Below are positions 21,001 to 26,897 of a stretch of 53,546 bases of DNA, one piece after another. A program made the translations under genes and the position numbers. The notes beneath the pieces are model-generated. The model was not told the origin of the DNA. It saw only the letters and a list, made by a program, of their open reading frames with translations, and ran no database searches. Where the stretch lies: positions 1 through 53,546 of the forward strand of contig JAHFUP010000031.1 in the NCBI GenBank assembly GCA_023265025.1, in the 5' to 3' direction. The stretch comes from Acidimicrobiia bacterium (GTDB taxonomy: Bacteria; Actinomycetota; Acidimicrobiia; Acidimicrobiales; AC-14). Position 1 is the first letter of the stretch; every line of letters begins with the position of its first letter.

Positions 21001-21222
21001 CCGGCGAGGTATGGGGGCAGCCAGATCACCCGATCGGTCAGTCCGGGCCTCCGCGACTTCCTTCGGGATCTGGCCGAGGCGGATGGGGCGATCGGCACGC
21101 GCGGAGCTTTGAGCGATACCGCGTCGACCGGGGCGGGGGAGCTGTCGGTCGTCGAACCGGGCGATTCGGGGAACGCCGGATCCGCGTATGCCGGCAGCCC
21201 TGGGCACCTGACGTGCCCCTGA
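12058..21222 (+). CDS. Giant secreted protein with RTX/hemolysin-type Ca-binding repeats
   Basis: 3054 residues. A signal peptide ends near residue 42 (LAALVLANLPITRAGAQA). Residues about 45-1840 form a large, beta-rich, repetitive region with no family I recognise. It carries two EF-hand-like acidic loops, DPNHDGKLAF (about 257) and DPDHDGKVRFAEF (about 1660). From about 1850 to 2915 it is a long series of GGxGxDxhx nonapeptide repeats (GGNGNDFID, GGSGNDRIS and so on), the Ca-binding beta-roll signature. A non-repeat C-terminus follows. Known relatives are secreted adhesins, S-layer or matrix proteins. A signal peptide rather than a type I apparatus suggests Sec export, and no transporter is adjacent. 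It lies 182 bp after the phospholipase-like gene with GAAAGG before the ATG. Confidence 0.85.
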   Translation: MTMSGGGGRSSAAARRPPVSLRLGSAVLAALVLANLPITRAGAQATEPELVATAAGITQFSQFAAGLATAGRLAEVLPSVRLTPGGDAGLRLRDLFARAVADRLITADPPLRAFADLERLSTSAGGIELEPGGRRAVITAKTSRAGSVHTVALAVRVTRTVEAPLHLSNQSPLVELSSPSGVRAMLAFAADLTFSFDAATSFFYLVKDSSSPRLSVDVVATIPDATQVDASLGILGAVVATANLSLEAHFTGTLDDPNHDGKLAFVEPGSAGPVRGELATAGGIADLAQITFDVGRRNALNGALMLATRPSSIPGMSLPSISAGLTVTDNDLADGTAPVVTTTGFDGVLDKFQNLKPRDLAEGLAQLAVLIRALQVSQAGGVGDVDLPFLKGRLSDVVVANETLVAFLAQNVFPVDESVPVELQGEPKFSSIQDFFDALTHLTFDSTIVRHLAIRVEDVGYEDATSKLNFTLTIEKGDLPHAVAGDSGLGAVTLGDTFQATAGIVGANAKVSTAQIAPDYRLSLTFVLDLQPARTGAACTPACPYEQTGADGVTKTIITSQPITPERFLIRTGVPLLSATAPLATNVDVSPRVGFLSTDLTGNLTVSPNDPTKPMLEIGLRPTGDAQHDVPLLTAFRTVRENPRSLFDVTVRAKADADLKLAVSQIGDFFGGGTASVALTWPDITDQSGLKITPDVNFTSLHDFDFGGPTNSRALLGLIVDHLGALADGIRLLPGGDAQVRQLLDFPIPLVGVTPASLLDLSGLENPVKDLRANPPDTLQDLLAALNGSAEPPATAAAGAAKPLQVKASIDKSTTPKRLILSLAVNQPIARDLPFEFSTDGGRLVGVSAKGSPKLRANLVGTFKVAVPLEPKKGIPVPQDLLIYPDSRFRLDVGAQLRDGELKAHVGPLTLLLGNPGGTPSDPATVDLALGLELSDRNANHVPGTTVSLSEWARGLRGDLTGLPAQKCGSADDLQLILCAVLPTYRIGNAGSPVRIPKDSARSNTFVFRVPTNDPFSSAPLPNGLPRFATPDAVLADELSSAIVDLTQLDAGTGRFIDQIILALDFASFGGKLPLLGKDLQRASTDVAALRQQLVTNNNLAVDDNLTIGELRTRIDKVLADPLRKANVLNALTTTIKCRDTACADGDKALDMEEVLFTLDLGRGDPDNLDRCADCVRQIDLSTSLGIPGLLLSVSAPDVAVGVAWNLRVSFGLSRTTGFFLATDPVPTLKVAVSVTLPTEMEGDLSFVHVDMTPMPGYGAEKAFSGLFTMQFPGASGATDNGRAAAPAVAARQSLAAVGAATGGRPFSVSLQGSASVHRHFVASAGSAAFPGLSGDFSLDWGWNSQSPDDSTALVMKFTDVKIGADAFMSEVLGSVLREVKRIAAPLRPVIDTLYAPLPVVSKLSRIAGGGDISLATLVEKFNSLEGGPDFTLVTRLLLILKLADDLTNPARTGQAPRVGSFFVDKDKALLGTPTPDQAGDLVVPVDVEADLQAKLDSGGERHFIAEARDAGLTFPFLESGATTSVFQMLMGKDVTLARLDAGVLRAAFTYSQPFGPVWPVPPVFVTVSGSASISLRLAAGLDTYGLRRAFERGKKSGSFVRSGILDGLFIDDLDVSGKDVPEISLSGELAAGAMVSVAIVSAGVEGGIRLTVNLNLADPDHDGKVRFAEFRAGLANPYCLFDITGQISAFLRAYLKIRIGPFKKRKNFQLADVVLLNLAKSCPFRNSLPPEPRIAGIDGTTLVIFTGRLGDEAHRQGGWGNNNDEHNGIPTLVPKNGEERVAVRSLVAKGEFVGFSVEMLGRREEFRNPGLERVLVDARGYPGRQTVLFLGGGDPSDAGRRTLPFEKSATVLGGNGNDFIDAGDGPAWVDGGPGDDEILTGPRDDVIAGGSGNDRISAGAGDDKIAGDAALLYDGGVTVRFPEVPAESSTDGDDEIDAGLGRDVVYGGGGADQLDGGNDSTLALTHPGDPAFVDSPNLLVGGRGADTIHGGPADDLIYGDEQSDLGADDDGAAGGGDDVIDTGLGNDTVRGGGGNDTVISRSTGATRSVVYGNGGDDSIEGGDGPDLLFGGAGDDIVTGGRGADEILGGRGDDRLVGGPGADLIDGGPGADGITGDDGVVDLTAPGTPVLPGAPSPGDGGDVIHGGPGGDTLDGGGGDDTIDGDTGTPRCASPAPGSPEWTAPEEAAAAGAGPDRIDGGPGADRVDGDGGDDTILGAAGDDLLCGEDGKDVIRGGTGSDRIWGGSGNDALYGDYEADRVYGGGDDDELYGGVGGDHLEGNGGSDTVLGEADDDELVGGSSTSAPDTGDVLVGGRGDDVLIGDNGTVGPELAIVVLDLESADGSLGGADTVDGGAGDDSGFGGIGDDALFGDVGDDHLEGNPGADNLHGGAGRDDLVGGTSPLARGGGARAGVPDTGDELFGGDGADVLVGDNGSIERVGPDPNDSGRDRRVVLLDLTTVGGADTLRGEGGSDHAFGGLGADTLLGGAEDDHLEGNGGPDRLVGEAGEDDLIGGTSPMGMASGSTEDVGDDGDQIDGGDAADYVLGDNGSIVRQVDPAGRWRRSLADGSVLRAVSLLQSQVVGGADTIAGGTGNDRIWGELAADVLDGGDGDDYLEGDAGDDVISGGTGSDDLIGGSSPVGFDDGPVGDGIAADSSDGNDRMYGLAGDQTTDTADDDVLVGDNGRIDRCPAAQNRPAGRDACRWTSKSYGQDATGRPFGSVITRFVTLLGESRDRTNHDGNDVMQGNSGNDVLYGENGNDILEGNDGQDGAYGGYGDDLIRGGTGNDALLGDRGVITVVPLAGTPAPREIRSAGPPPLVETIYVRNTIWYKVLLLDPGFGGSDEIFGNAGDDSIHGGAGHDHLQGDDGFHAVGGPAPATGDDRIFGDDGQDSIEGGPGRDHLFGGAGEDDLDVIRGPVPVVKVPAATAHWNPVLPSGYDYDPGAEGEDIVFGGHDRDVLQADAAGDRLVDANGNFNLFLVCPARYGGSQITRSVSPGLRDFLRDLAEADGAIGTRGALSDTASTGAGELSVVEPGDSGNAGSAYAGSPGHLTCP
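17596..20810 (+). repeat. RTX nonapeptide repeat region
   Basis: DNA coding for tens of GGxGxD repeats, visible as recurring ggcggcgacgac-like 27-bp units of imperfect identity. In calcium the encoded parallel beta-roll folds and binds one ion per turn; this is family knowledge. It is coding repeat DNA and not a CRISPR or satellite. Confidence 0.9.
19006..20440 (+). repeat. Higher-order repeat of about 110-135 codons inside the RTX region
   Basis: A block ending in a V-L-(V/I)-G-D-N-G core recurs at about 19012, 19339, 19681 and 20089, with a diverged copy near 20419 (LLGDRG). Spacings are about 327, 342, 408 and 330 bp. Between cores each unit has the same order: a hydrophobic VVLLDL strand, GGADT, a DDHLEG(N/D) element and a DDL(V/I)GG(T/S)S element. 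This indicates duplication of a whole module rather than of single nonapeptides. Confidence 0.7.
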
Positions 21223-21311
21223 CCGCGGGTCATGTCCTGGGACGTGGTGCCTGGGACCACCACATCAACCTCGTTGCTGACGATAGTGCGTCGGCGCGGG
21301 GGATCAGGACG

Positions 21312-21624
21312 TCATGGGCTCACCTCCACGAGGTCGGCGACGGCGACGGGCTCCTCGCGATGCGGGCACGGGCCTCCGGGCCCGATGCGGCGGGCGAAGA
21401 GGTTGCAGTCCTCGCATCGCTGGGTCCCGATGAAGCGCTCCCCGCACCCGTCGCATTTCATAGACGGTGCCGACCTTCCGGGAGCGGGCGGCGGGGAGGA
21501 GGACCGGTTCGGGTGCCGGTTGGTGGCGACGGCGATAGGCGGCCTGGCGGTGCGCAGGCGAGCACCACAGCCGGGCGCCGCCGGGCATCGCCTGGCCGCA
21601 GAACCCACAGCCTGCCGAAACGCC
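21312..21624 (-). pseudogene. Frameshifted zinc-ribbon protein
   Basis: The first part (from about 21624) reads AGCGFCGQAMPGGARLWCSPAHRQAAYRRR and reaches GTVYE. The second part, in the neighbouring frame, continues as CDGCGERFIGTQRCEDCN and ends IGPGGPCPHREEPVAVADL. Removing one A from the AAA near 21454-21462 restores a single frame of about 100 residues with two Cys-rich zinc sites. Small proteins of this kind recur in actinobacterial mobile elements. Function unknown. It may be a true +1 mutation or an assembly error. Confidence 0.7.
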
Positions 21625-21913
21625 AACGTCACGCGCCGGGGTACCACTCCTACGGAAGGGACGTAGAGGCGCGTACTCGGTCGCCCAATGCACGACATCG
21701 TCCGAATATTCGCATGCCGTGGGTACGCGGACTGGGTCGCATTTGATGTCCGATCACGGCGCGGTTGAATAGGAGGGCTCCCGGCGTTGTTGGCCTCATC
21801 CCGGGCCTGGCCCAGCTCTTCGCCGGCGCCGGCTACCGCCGCCGGCATGAAGCGTGTTTCGACGCCTGCACGATCTGACCGCCGGCGCTCCTCAACCAGC
21901 TGACCGCCCGCGC

Positions 21914-23128
21914 TCATGCCGCGCTCGCCGGCGCGTCGCCATGCCGAGGATGCCGCGGATCATCTGGTCGGACGAAGGCCCGTTTGCCCCGCCCCTCCAC
22001 CAGGCGCCACCCGTCGAGGCTCTTGAGGTCGTGGTGATGGGGACACAACCTGTCCAGTAGATCGAGCACCGTCATATGGCTGGCGGCCCAGTCCACCCGA
22101 TGGTCGGTCTCCAGCCACGTGGACGCCGAGCAGCCCTCGGCCGCGCACGTCGGGTACAGCCACTCCAGTGCCGTCTGCTGTTTGGCGGTGGCCCGCCGGC
22201 CGAGATGGGCCACGCCCACCACCGCCTCCCCGTCGGTCACCACCGCAGCGAGGAACGGATCGCCTGAGTCGAGCAGTTCCCGCACGGCGGAGACGGCCAC
22301 CGGCCCGAAGCCGGCGATCTCACACACCTCGCCCTCGATCACCCGCCCCCGCAGCAGCGCCGGCAGGTCGATGCGGACGATCGTCTTGGCTCCCGAGCGA
22401 GCGGGCCGGGACGCCGGCGCACACACCGCCTGGGCCAGAGCATCGGCGGCATAGGCCTCGGAGGGCTCGGAGCGCCCTTCGGAGCGGGCCGTGCGGAACA
22501 GCCGGTCCCGAATGGGCAGCAGGGCGGCCATGATCGCCGCCCCGACTTCAGGGTTGTCGCGCATACGGAGATTCCAGCCCCCTTCGGCGTCACCCCAGGT
22601 GCGCAGGAACCGCTCGTCGTGGATCTTGGCCCGCCGGGCCTCGGGGTCGGGCAACGCCGCCGCCTTGGTCCGGGCGCACTCCTCCCGCAGCTCGGCCAGC
22701 GACGACGTCGCCGCCTTGGCCAGCAACCGATCGGCGGCCGAAGCGTCGACAGCGGCCGCATCGGCCACCGCCGCCGCCTGCTGCGCCGACAAGGAACCAG
22801 CACGAGCCGCAGCGTCCACCGCCGGCAACTTCCCCAGCCGGCGGGCGGTGGCGATGGTCTCCGACGCCTGGCCGACCGACGTCCCCGTCGAGCGGGCCAG
22901 ATGGTGGGCCGGCGATCGCTCCCCGGCCCGCTTCCACGCACCGCCGTCGGCCGCCCGGGCCGCGGCCAGCCCCTTGACCGTCGCCGCCATCCGCTCGATG
23001 GCCGCCGCCTCGATGACGGCCACACCGGCCTGCTCGCCACTCAACAAGGAGGCGTCGAACGCCGCGGCGTAGCGACCCATCGCATCCCGCAACTCCGCCA
23101 ACCGCTCGCACATCGGCGCCATCTCCAT
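21914..23128 (-). CDS. 13E12/DUF222 HNH endonuclease-type protein
   Basis: 404 residues. An Ala-rich helical DUF222 region (about 1-300) with ARRLGKLP and AVADAAAVD segments is followed by a C-terminal HNH domain: CAAEGCSASTWLETDHRVDW supplies Cys pair and Asp-His, and LCPHHHDLK supplies the last His/Cys set. Such proteins are abundant, variable paralogues in Mycobacterium (13E12 repeat family) and relatives, and their biological role is unsettled. The start ATG 23128 is chosen because the long open frame upstream (to 24115) is antisense to the ABC transporter. A LexA-type box lies 41-56 bp before the start, implying DNA-damage induction. GTG 23131 is an alternative start. Confidence 0.85.
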   Translation of the reverse strand: MEMAPMCERLAELRDAMGRYAAAFDASLLSGEQAGVAVIEAAAIERMAATVKGLAAARAADGGAWKRAGERSPAHHLARSTGTSVGQASETIATARRLGKLPAVDAAARAGSLSAQQAAAVADAAAVDASAADRLLAKAATSSLAELREECARTKAAALPDPEARRAKIHDERFLRTWGDAEGGWNLRMRDNPEVGAAIMAALLPIRDRLFRTARSEGRSEPSEAYAADALAQAVCAPASRPARSGAKTIVRIDLPALLRGRVIEGEVCEIAGFGPVAVSAVRELLDSGDPFLAAVVTDGEAVVGVAHLGRRATAKQQTALEWLYPTCAAEGCSASTWLETDHRVDWAASHMTVLDLLDRLCPHHHDLKSLDGWRLVEGRGKRAFVRPDDPRHPRHGDAPASAA

Positions 23129-23168
23129 CACGATGGAGGGCCGGACCAGCGAGGGAGTGTCGTCTCCC

Positions 23169-23184
23169 TCGAACGTATGTTCGT
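23169..23184 (-). promoter_or_regulatory. LexA/SOS box upstream of the DUF222 gene
   Basis: TCGAAC-N4-GTTCGT matches the actinobacterial/Bacillus-type SOS consensus TCGAAC-N4-GTTCGA at 11 of 12 defined positions. It ends 41 bp before the DUF222 start. 13E12-family genes in M. tuberculosis are known to include LexA targets, so the placement agrees with prior knowledge. It is also about 180 bp before the divergent ABC transporter. Confidence 0.75.
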
Positions 23185-23362
23185 AGATTAGCCAACCGAA
23201 GCGGCCAGCGCAAGAGCAGAAGCAAAGAAAATCGAAATCTCGGACGGGCCGCGAGCTCGTGCGACGGGCCGAAAAGGCGTCCGAGATCGGATGCACGGCG
23301 TTCAGCCGCCGGCGGGCCATATTTCGACCCGACGGGGCGGCGCCGGCCGGTATCCTCCGCGT

Positions 23363-25219
23363 GTGGTGGAGCCTCGGCGGGCGACGATCGACGATGTCTA
23401 CCGCAAGGCGGAGGATCACTCCCTCCGCCGGCTCCCGGGCATCCTGGCCGGCGCCCTTCGCCTGGTTCGCCGGGCTGCGCCCCGCGAGCTGGCCATGTCG
23501 TTCGCGCTGCAGCTGGGCACGGGCTTTGGTGTCGCCGTGCAGCTCCTGGTCGGCCGCCGGCTCCTCAGCGACATCCTCCGCGCCGATCGCCTCGACCTGG
23601 GACTCTCCGACGTCCTTCCGACGCTCGTCGTGTTCCTGACCGTCACCGCCGCGCTGCAGTTCGCCTATTCCGTCCGCTCCGAGCAGCAGCGGCTCATGGG
23701 CGAACTGGTCGGGCGGCACGCCCAGGACCACATCATCGACGTGGCCACGGCCGTGGACCTCGAGGCCTACGAGAACCCACAGTTCCACGATCGGTTGATG
23801 CGAGCCCAGATCGCCGCCAACTTCCGGCCGATGAACATGACGAACAGCTTCCTCCAGGTCACCGGCGCCTGCATCGGCGTGATCGGCCTGATGGCGGCGC
23901 TTCTCGCCCTCCAGCCGATCCTCGTGCCCTTCGTCCTTCTGGCCTACCTGCCCGTGTGGTTCGCCACCATCAGCAACAGCCGGACTTCGCATCGCTTCGG
24001 CTGGTCGATGACGCCGTCGGACCGCAAGCGGCACTACTTCTCGACGGCCCTCAGCGGCAAGTACTTCGCCCAAGAGCTCCGCGCCTTCGACCTGGCGCCG
24101 TACCTCCGGCGCCACTATGACGAGCTGTACGACGAGCGCATCGGGCGGTTCCGCTCCATGACCCGCACGCGCCTCCGCCGGTCTCTCGTCGCCAGCATGG
24201 GCAGCTCGGTGCTGTCGGGGGCGAGCATCGGCCTGGTCGTGACGCTCCTGCTGGCCGGGCGCATGAGCGTGGCGTCGGCTGCAGCCGCGGCGGTCGCCAT
24301 CCAGCAGCTCGGGGGCCGGCTGTCGGCCATCGCTCAGAGCGGATCAGGCCTCTACGAGGATGCGCTGTTCCTCGACGACTTCAACTCCTTCCTGGAGCTG
24401 GTGCCTGCGGTCAACGCCGCCACCCCCGACGGCGCGGCACCCGAGGGTTTCCACACACTCCACGTCGACCACGTCAGCTTCACCTACCCGGGCACCGACC
24501 GGGTGGCACTCGACGACGTGTCGTTCGACCTCCACGCCGGCGAGGTGGTGGCGCTGGTCGGGGAGAACGGGTCGGGGAAGACCACCCTGGCCAAGCTCCT
24601 GTGCCATCTCTACGCTCCGACGTCGGGGCGGATCCTCTGGGACAGCGTCGACACCACGACCTGCGATCCGGTTGGTGTCCGGCGCCACATGGCAGTCATC
24701 TTCCAGGACTTCGCGCAGTACTGCCTGAGTGCCCGCGACAACATCGGCGCCGGAGACCATGAGCGGATCGGCGATGTCGAGGCGATCGTCGCCGCCGCCG
24801 AGGAGTCGGGCGCCGACGCGTTTCTCGCCAGCCTGCCCGATGGCTACAAGACGATGCTCGGTCGCCAGTTCGACGGTGGCGAGGAGCTCTCGATCGGGCA
24901 GTGGCAGCGGGTGGCATTGGCTCGGGCCTTCTTCCGGGGCGCGCCGTTCGTCATCCTCGACGAGCCGACCGCGGCCCTCGACCCCCGTGCCGAGCACGAG
25001 CTGTTCGAGCGCATCCGGTCCATGGCACGCGGCCGGACCGTGCTGCTGGTGTCGCACCGCTTCTCCAGTGTCCGGTCCGCCGACCGCATCCTCGTCCTCG
25101 CCGACGGCCGGCTGATCGAGCAGGGCACCCACGAGGAGCTGCTGGCGAAGGGCGGCCAGTACGCCGAGCTCTTCACGCTCCAGGCCGTGGCCTACCTCTC
25201 GCCGGCGACGGAGCAGTAG
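23363..25219 (+). CDS. ABC transporter with fused permease and ATPase domains
   Basis: About 618 residues. The N-terminal half has five to six membrane helices (exporter type I fold); the C-terminal ATPase shows Walker A VGENGSGKTTLAK, signature LSIGQWQRVALARAF, Walker B FVILDEPTAAL and switch VSHRF. The half-transporter would work as a homodimer, since no partner is nearby. Substrate is unknown; drug, lipid or peptide export are typical. GTG 23363 or 23366 is chosen over ATG 23291 because homology begins just after, and a TATCCT -10-like box lies 7 bp upstream, which suggests a leaderless mRNA. Its 3' end overlaps the convergent membrane-protein gene by 47 bp. Confidence 0.85.
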   Translation: MVEPRRATIDDVYRKAEDHSLRRLPGILAGALRLVRRAAPRELAMSFALQLGTGFGVAVQLLVGRRLLSDILRADRLDLGLSDVLPTLVVFLTVTAALQFAYSVRSEQQRLMGELVGRHAQDHIIDVATAVDLEAYENPQFHDRLMRAQIAANFRPMNMTNSFLQVTGACIGVIGLMAALLALQPILVPFVLLAYLPVWFATISNSRTSHRFGWSMTPSDRKRHYFSTALSGKYFAQELRAFDLAPYLRRHYDELYDERIGRFRSMTRTRLRRSLVASMGSSVLSGASIGLVVTLLLAGRMSVASAAAAAVAIQQLGGRLSAIAQSGSGLYEDALFLDDFNSFLELVPAVNAATPDGAAPEGFHTLHVDHVSFTYPGTDRVALDDVSFDLHAGEVVALVGENGSGKTTLAKLLCHLYAPTSGRILWDSVDTTTCDPVGVRRHMAVIFQDFAQYCLSARDNIGAGDHERIGDVEAIVAAAEESGADAFLASLPDGYKTMLGRQFDGGEELSIGQWQRVALARAFFRGAPFVILDEPTAALDPRAEHELFERIRSMARGRTVLLVSHRFSSVRSADRILVLADGRLIEQGTHEELLAKGGQYAELFTLQAVAYLSPATEQ

Positions 25220-26171
25220 GCGCCGGCGGCGAGCGCCAGAGGGCGAGGCCGATCACGAGGAGGCCGGCGGCCACCGCGGGTGGGACCAAATGCCACCGGT
25301 CGGTGTAGCCGACGGTCATGTGGACGCCCAGCGCCGCGCTGAGGGAGAGCAGGCCGGCAGTGGCCACCGCCTGGCGGAGGTGTCTCGACGGCCGGGCGCA
25401 CCACAGGCACAGCAGCGTGATCAGGCCGAGGGTGAACACGCCGCCGCCGAAGCCGGCACGGTCGTGGGCGATGAGGGGCACGAGGTGGGGGTTGATGGCA
25501 CGGAGGTCGGATGCGCTGAGCCCGATGAACTCCAGATCCTCGGGGACGAACGTGTCGGTCAGCCCGATGCGCAGGATGGCGAGGCCGCCGATCGCCGTGG
25601 CTGCCGCGCCGCCCAGGAGCACGGTCCGGCCCCACTCCTGGCGGCGGGCGAGACGGCTCGCCCCTACGTCGGCTCGGAAAGCGCCGCGCACCCTGAGGGG
25701 CCCGACCAGCCGCCGGCTGCGCCACATGCCGGCGGCGAACACCGGCAGCAGCAACAGGGTGCCGGCGCCGTGCCAGGTGTCGAGGTAGCCGTAGCCGAGG
25801 TAGGCCAGGAAGGTGGCGAACCCGACGACGCCCGACACCAGCCATGTCCACCACGCCCATTGCTCGTGGTTCGAGAGCGGGAACAGGGTGAGCCAGGTGT
25901 AGAGCACACCCAGGCCGAGGAGCGCCCCGCCGAAGGCGGCCCGGTCGTGGACCATGAAGTCGAGGATCCGGCACGACCTGACGGCGCAGAGGTCGCCGGC
26001 GGTCATCCCGAGGTAGCGGACGTCCTGGGGAAGGAGCTCCTTGGACGCGGCGAGGAACACGGCGAAGCCGCCCGAGAAGAACAGGGCGGCGGCGGTCGCC
26101 AGCAGCAGCGGCCGGCCGTCACCGAGGAGGGCGGGCAAGAAGCCGGCGTCGTCGCCGCCGTCGTCGGGCAT
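25173..26171 (-). CDS. Polytopic membrane protein with internal duplication
   Basis: 332 residues with about eight predicted membrane helices. The two halves each contain the same pattern: LGMTAGDL...HDRAAFGG...LGVLYTWL and IGLSASDL...HDRAGFGG...LGLITLLCLW. The protein therefore arose by duplication. The conserved His-Asp-Arg at the membrane boundary may be functional. I know similar actinobacterial hypothetical proteins but no function. ATG 26171 starts 5 bp after the CcdA stop, so it is the last gene of the thioredoxin-CcdA operon, which hints at a redox or cofactor role. Confidence 0.6.
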   Translation of the reverse strand: MPDDGGDDAGFLPALLGDGRPLLLATAAALFFSGGFAVFLAASKELLPQDVRYLGMTAGDLCAVRSCRILDFMVHDRAAFGGALLGLGVLYTWLTLFPLSNHEQWAWWTWLVSGVVGFATFLAYLGYGYLDTWHGAGTLLLLPVFAAGMWRSRRLVGPLRVRGAFRADVGASRLARRQEWGRTVLLGGAAATAIGGLAILRIGLTDTFVPEDLEFIGLSASDLRAINPHLVPLIAHDRAGFGGGVFTLGLITLLCLWCARPSRHLRQAVATAGLLSLSAALGVHMTVGYTDRWHLVPPAVAAGLLVIGLALWRSPPAPTAPSPARGRPRPGA

Positions 26172-26176
26172 GCGGG

Positions 26177-26890
26177 TCAGAGCCCGCCGACCCCGGGCGT
26201 GAAGCGGGCCAGGTACGACGTGAGGCGGTCGTAGGCGCCCGTGACGAGCAACACGCCGAGCACGACGAGCATGGCCCCGCCGACGCGCTGGATGACCGGA
26301 CCGATCCGCTGCAGGCGCTTCCGCGCCGCCGAGGACGACGCCAGTCCCAGCGAGGCCAGCATGAACGGCACGCCGATCCCGAGGGCGTAGGCGACGAGGA
26401 GCAGCGTGCCGCGGAAGGCCTCGCCGGACGCGGCGGCGATCGTCAGCGCTGCGCCCAGGAGCGGGCCGACGCAGGGCGTCCATGCCGCGCCGAAGACGAT
26501 GCCGACGACGAACGGGCGAAGCGGCCCGGCCACCCGAGGCACCGCCTCGAGCAGGCGGTGCTCGGTCGCCAGCGGCCCGCGGACCACGCCGAGCAGGGCG
26601 AGGCCCATCACGATCACCAGCACGCCGCCGATGCGCTGGACGGCCGACTGGACGCCGTCCAGTGAGCCGCCGACCAGCCCTGCTGCCGCACCGAGGGCGG
26701 CGAAGACGACGGCGAAGCCGAGTACGAAGATCGCCGTCGCCCGTACGGACGGCGCGCCGACGTCCGCCCCCTCACGGGGGGCGGCCTCGCCGGCGACGAT
26801 GCCGAGGTACGCCGGCAGGAGGGGCACGACGCAGGGTGCGAGGAACGACGCCACGCCGGCCCCGAACAGCACGACGAGGTCGCGGACCAT
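26177..26890 (-). CDS. ccdA: Cytochrome c biogenesis protein CcdA family
   Basis: 237 residues, six membrane helices. The paired redox motifs of the family are clear: APCVVPLLPAYLG in the first helix and TPCVGPLLGAA in the fourth, each with the reactive Cys. CcdA carries electrons from cytosolic thioredoxin across the membrane to an extracytoplasmic thioredoxin-like partner. That partner is encoded 7 bp upstream, so the pair corresponds to a split DipZ. Length is normal for CcdA. Confidence 0.92.
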   Translation of the reverse strand: MVRDLVVLFGAGVASFLAPCVVPLLPAYLGIVAGEAAPREGADVGAPSVRATAIFVLGFAVVFAALGAAAGLVGGSLDGVQSAVQRIGGVLVIVMGLALLGVVRGPLATEHRLLEAVPRVAGPLRPFVVGIVFGAAWTPCVGPLLGAALTIAAASGEAFRGTLLLVAYALGIGVPFMLASLGLASSSAARKRLQRIGPVIQRVGGAMLVVLGVLLVTGAYDRLTSYLARFTPGVGGL

Positions 26891-26897
26891 CCTAGGT

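Noticed and set aside
23131-24115. N-terminal extension of the DUF222 frame
   Set aside because: The extension is antisense to the ABC transporter and unlike DUF222. The real start is at about 23128, behind the SOS box.
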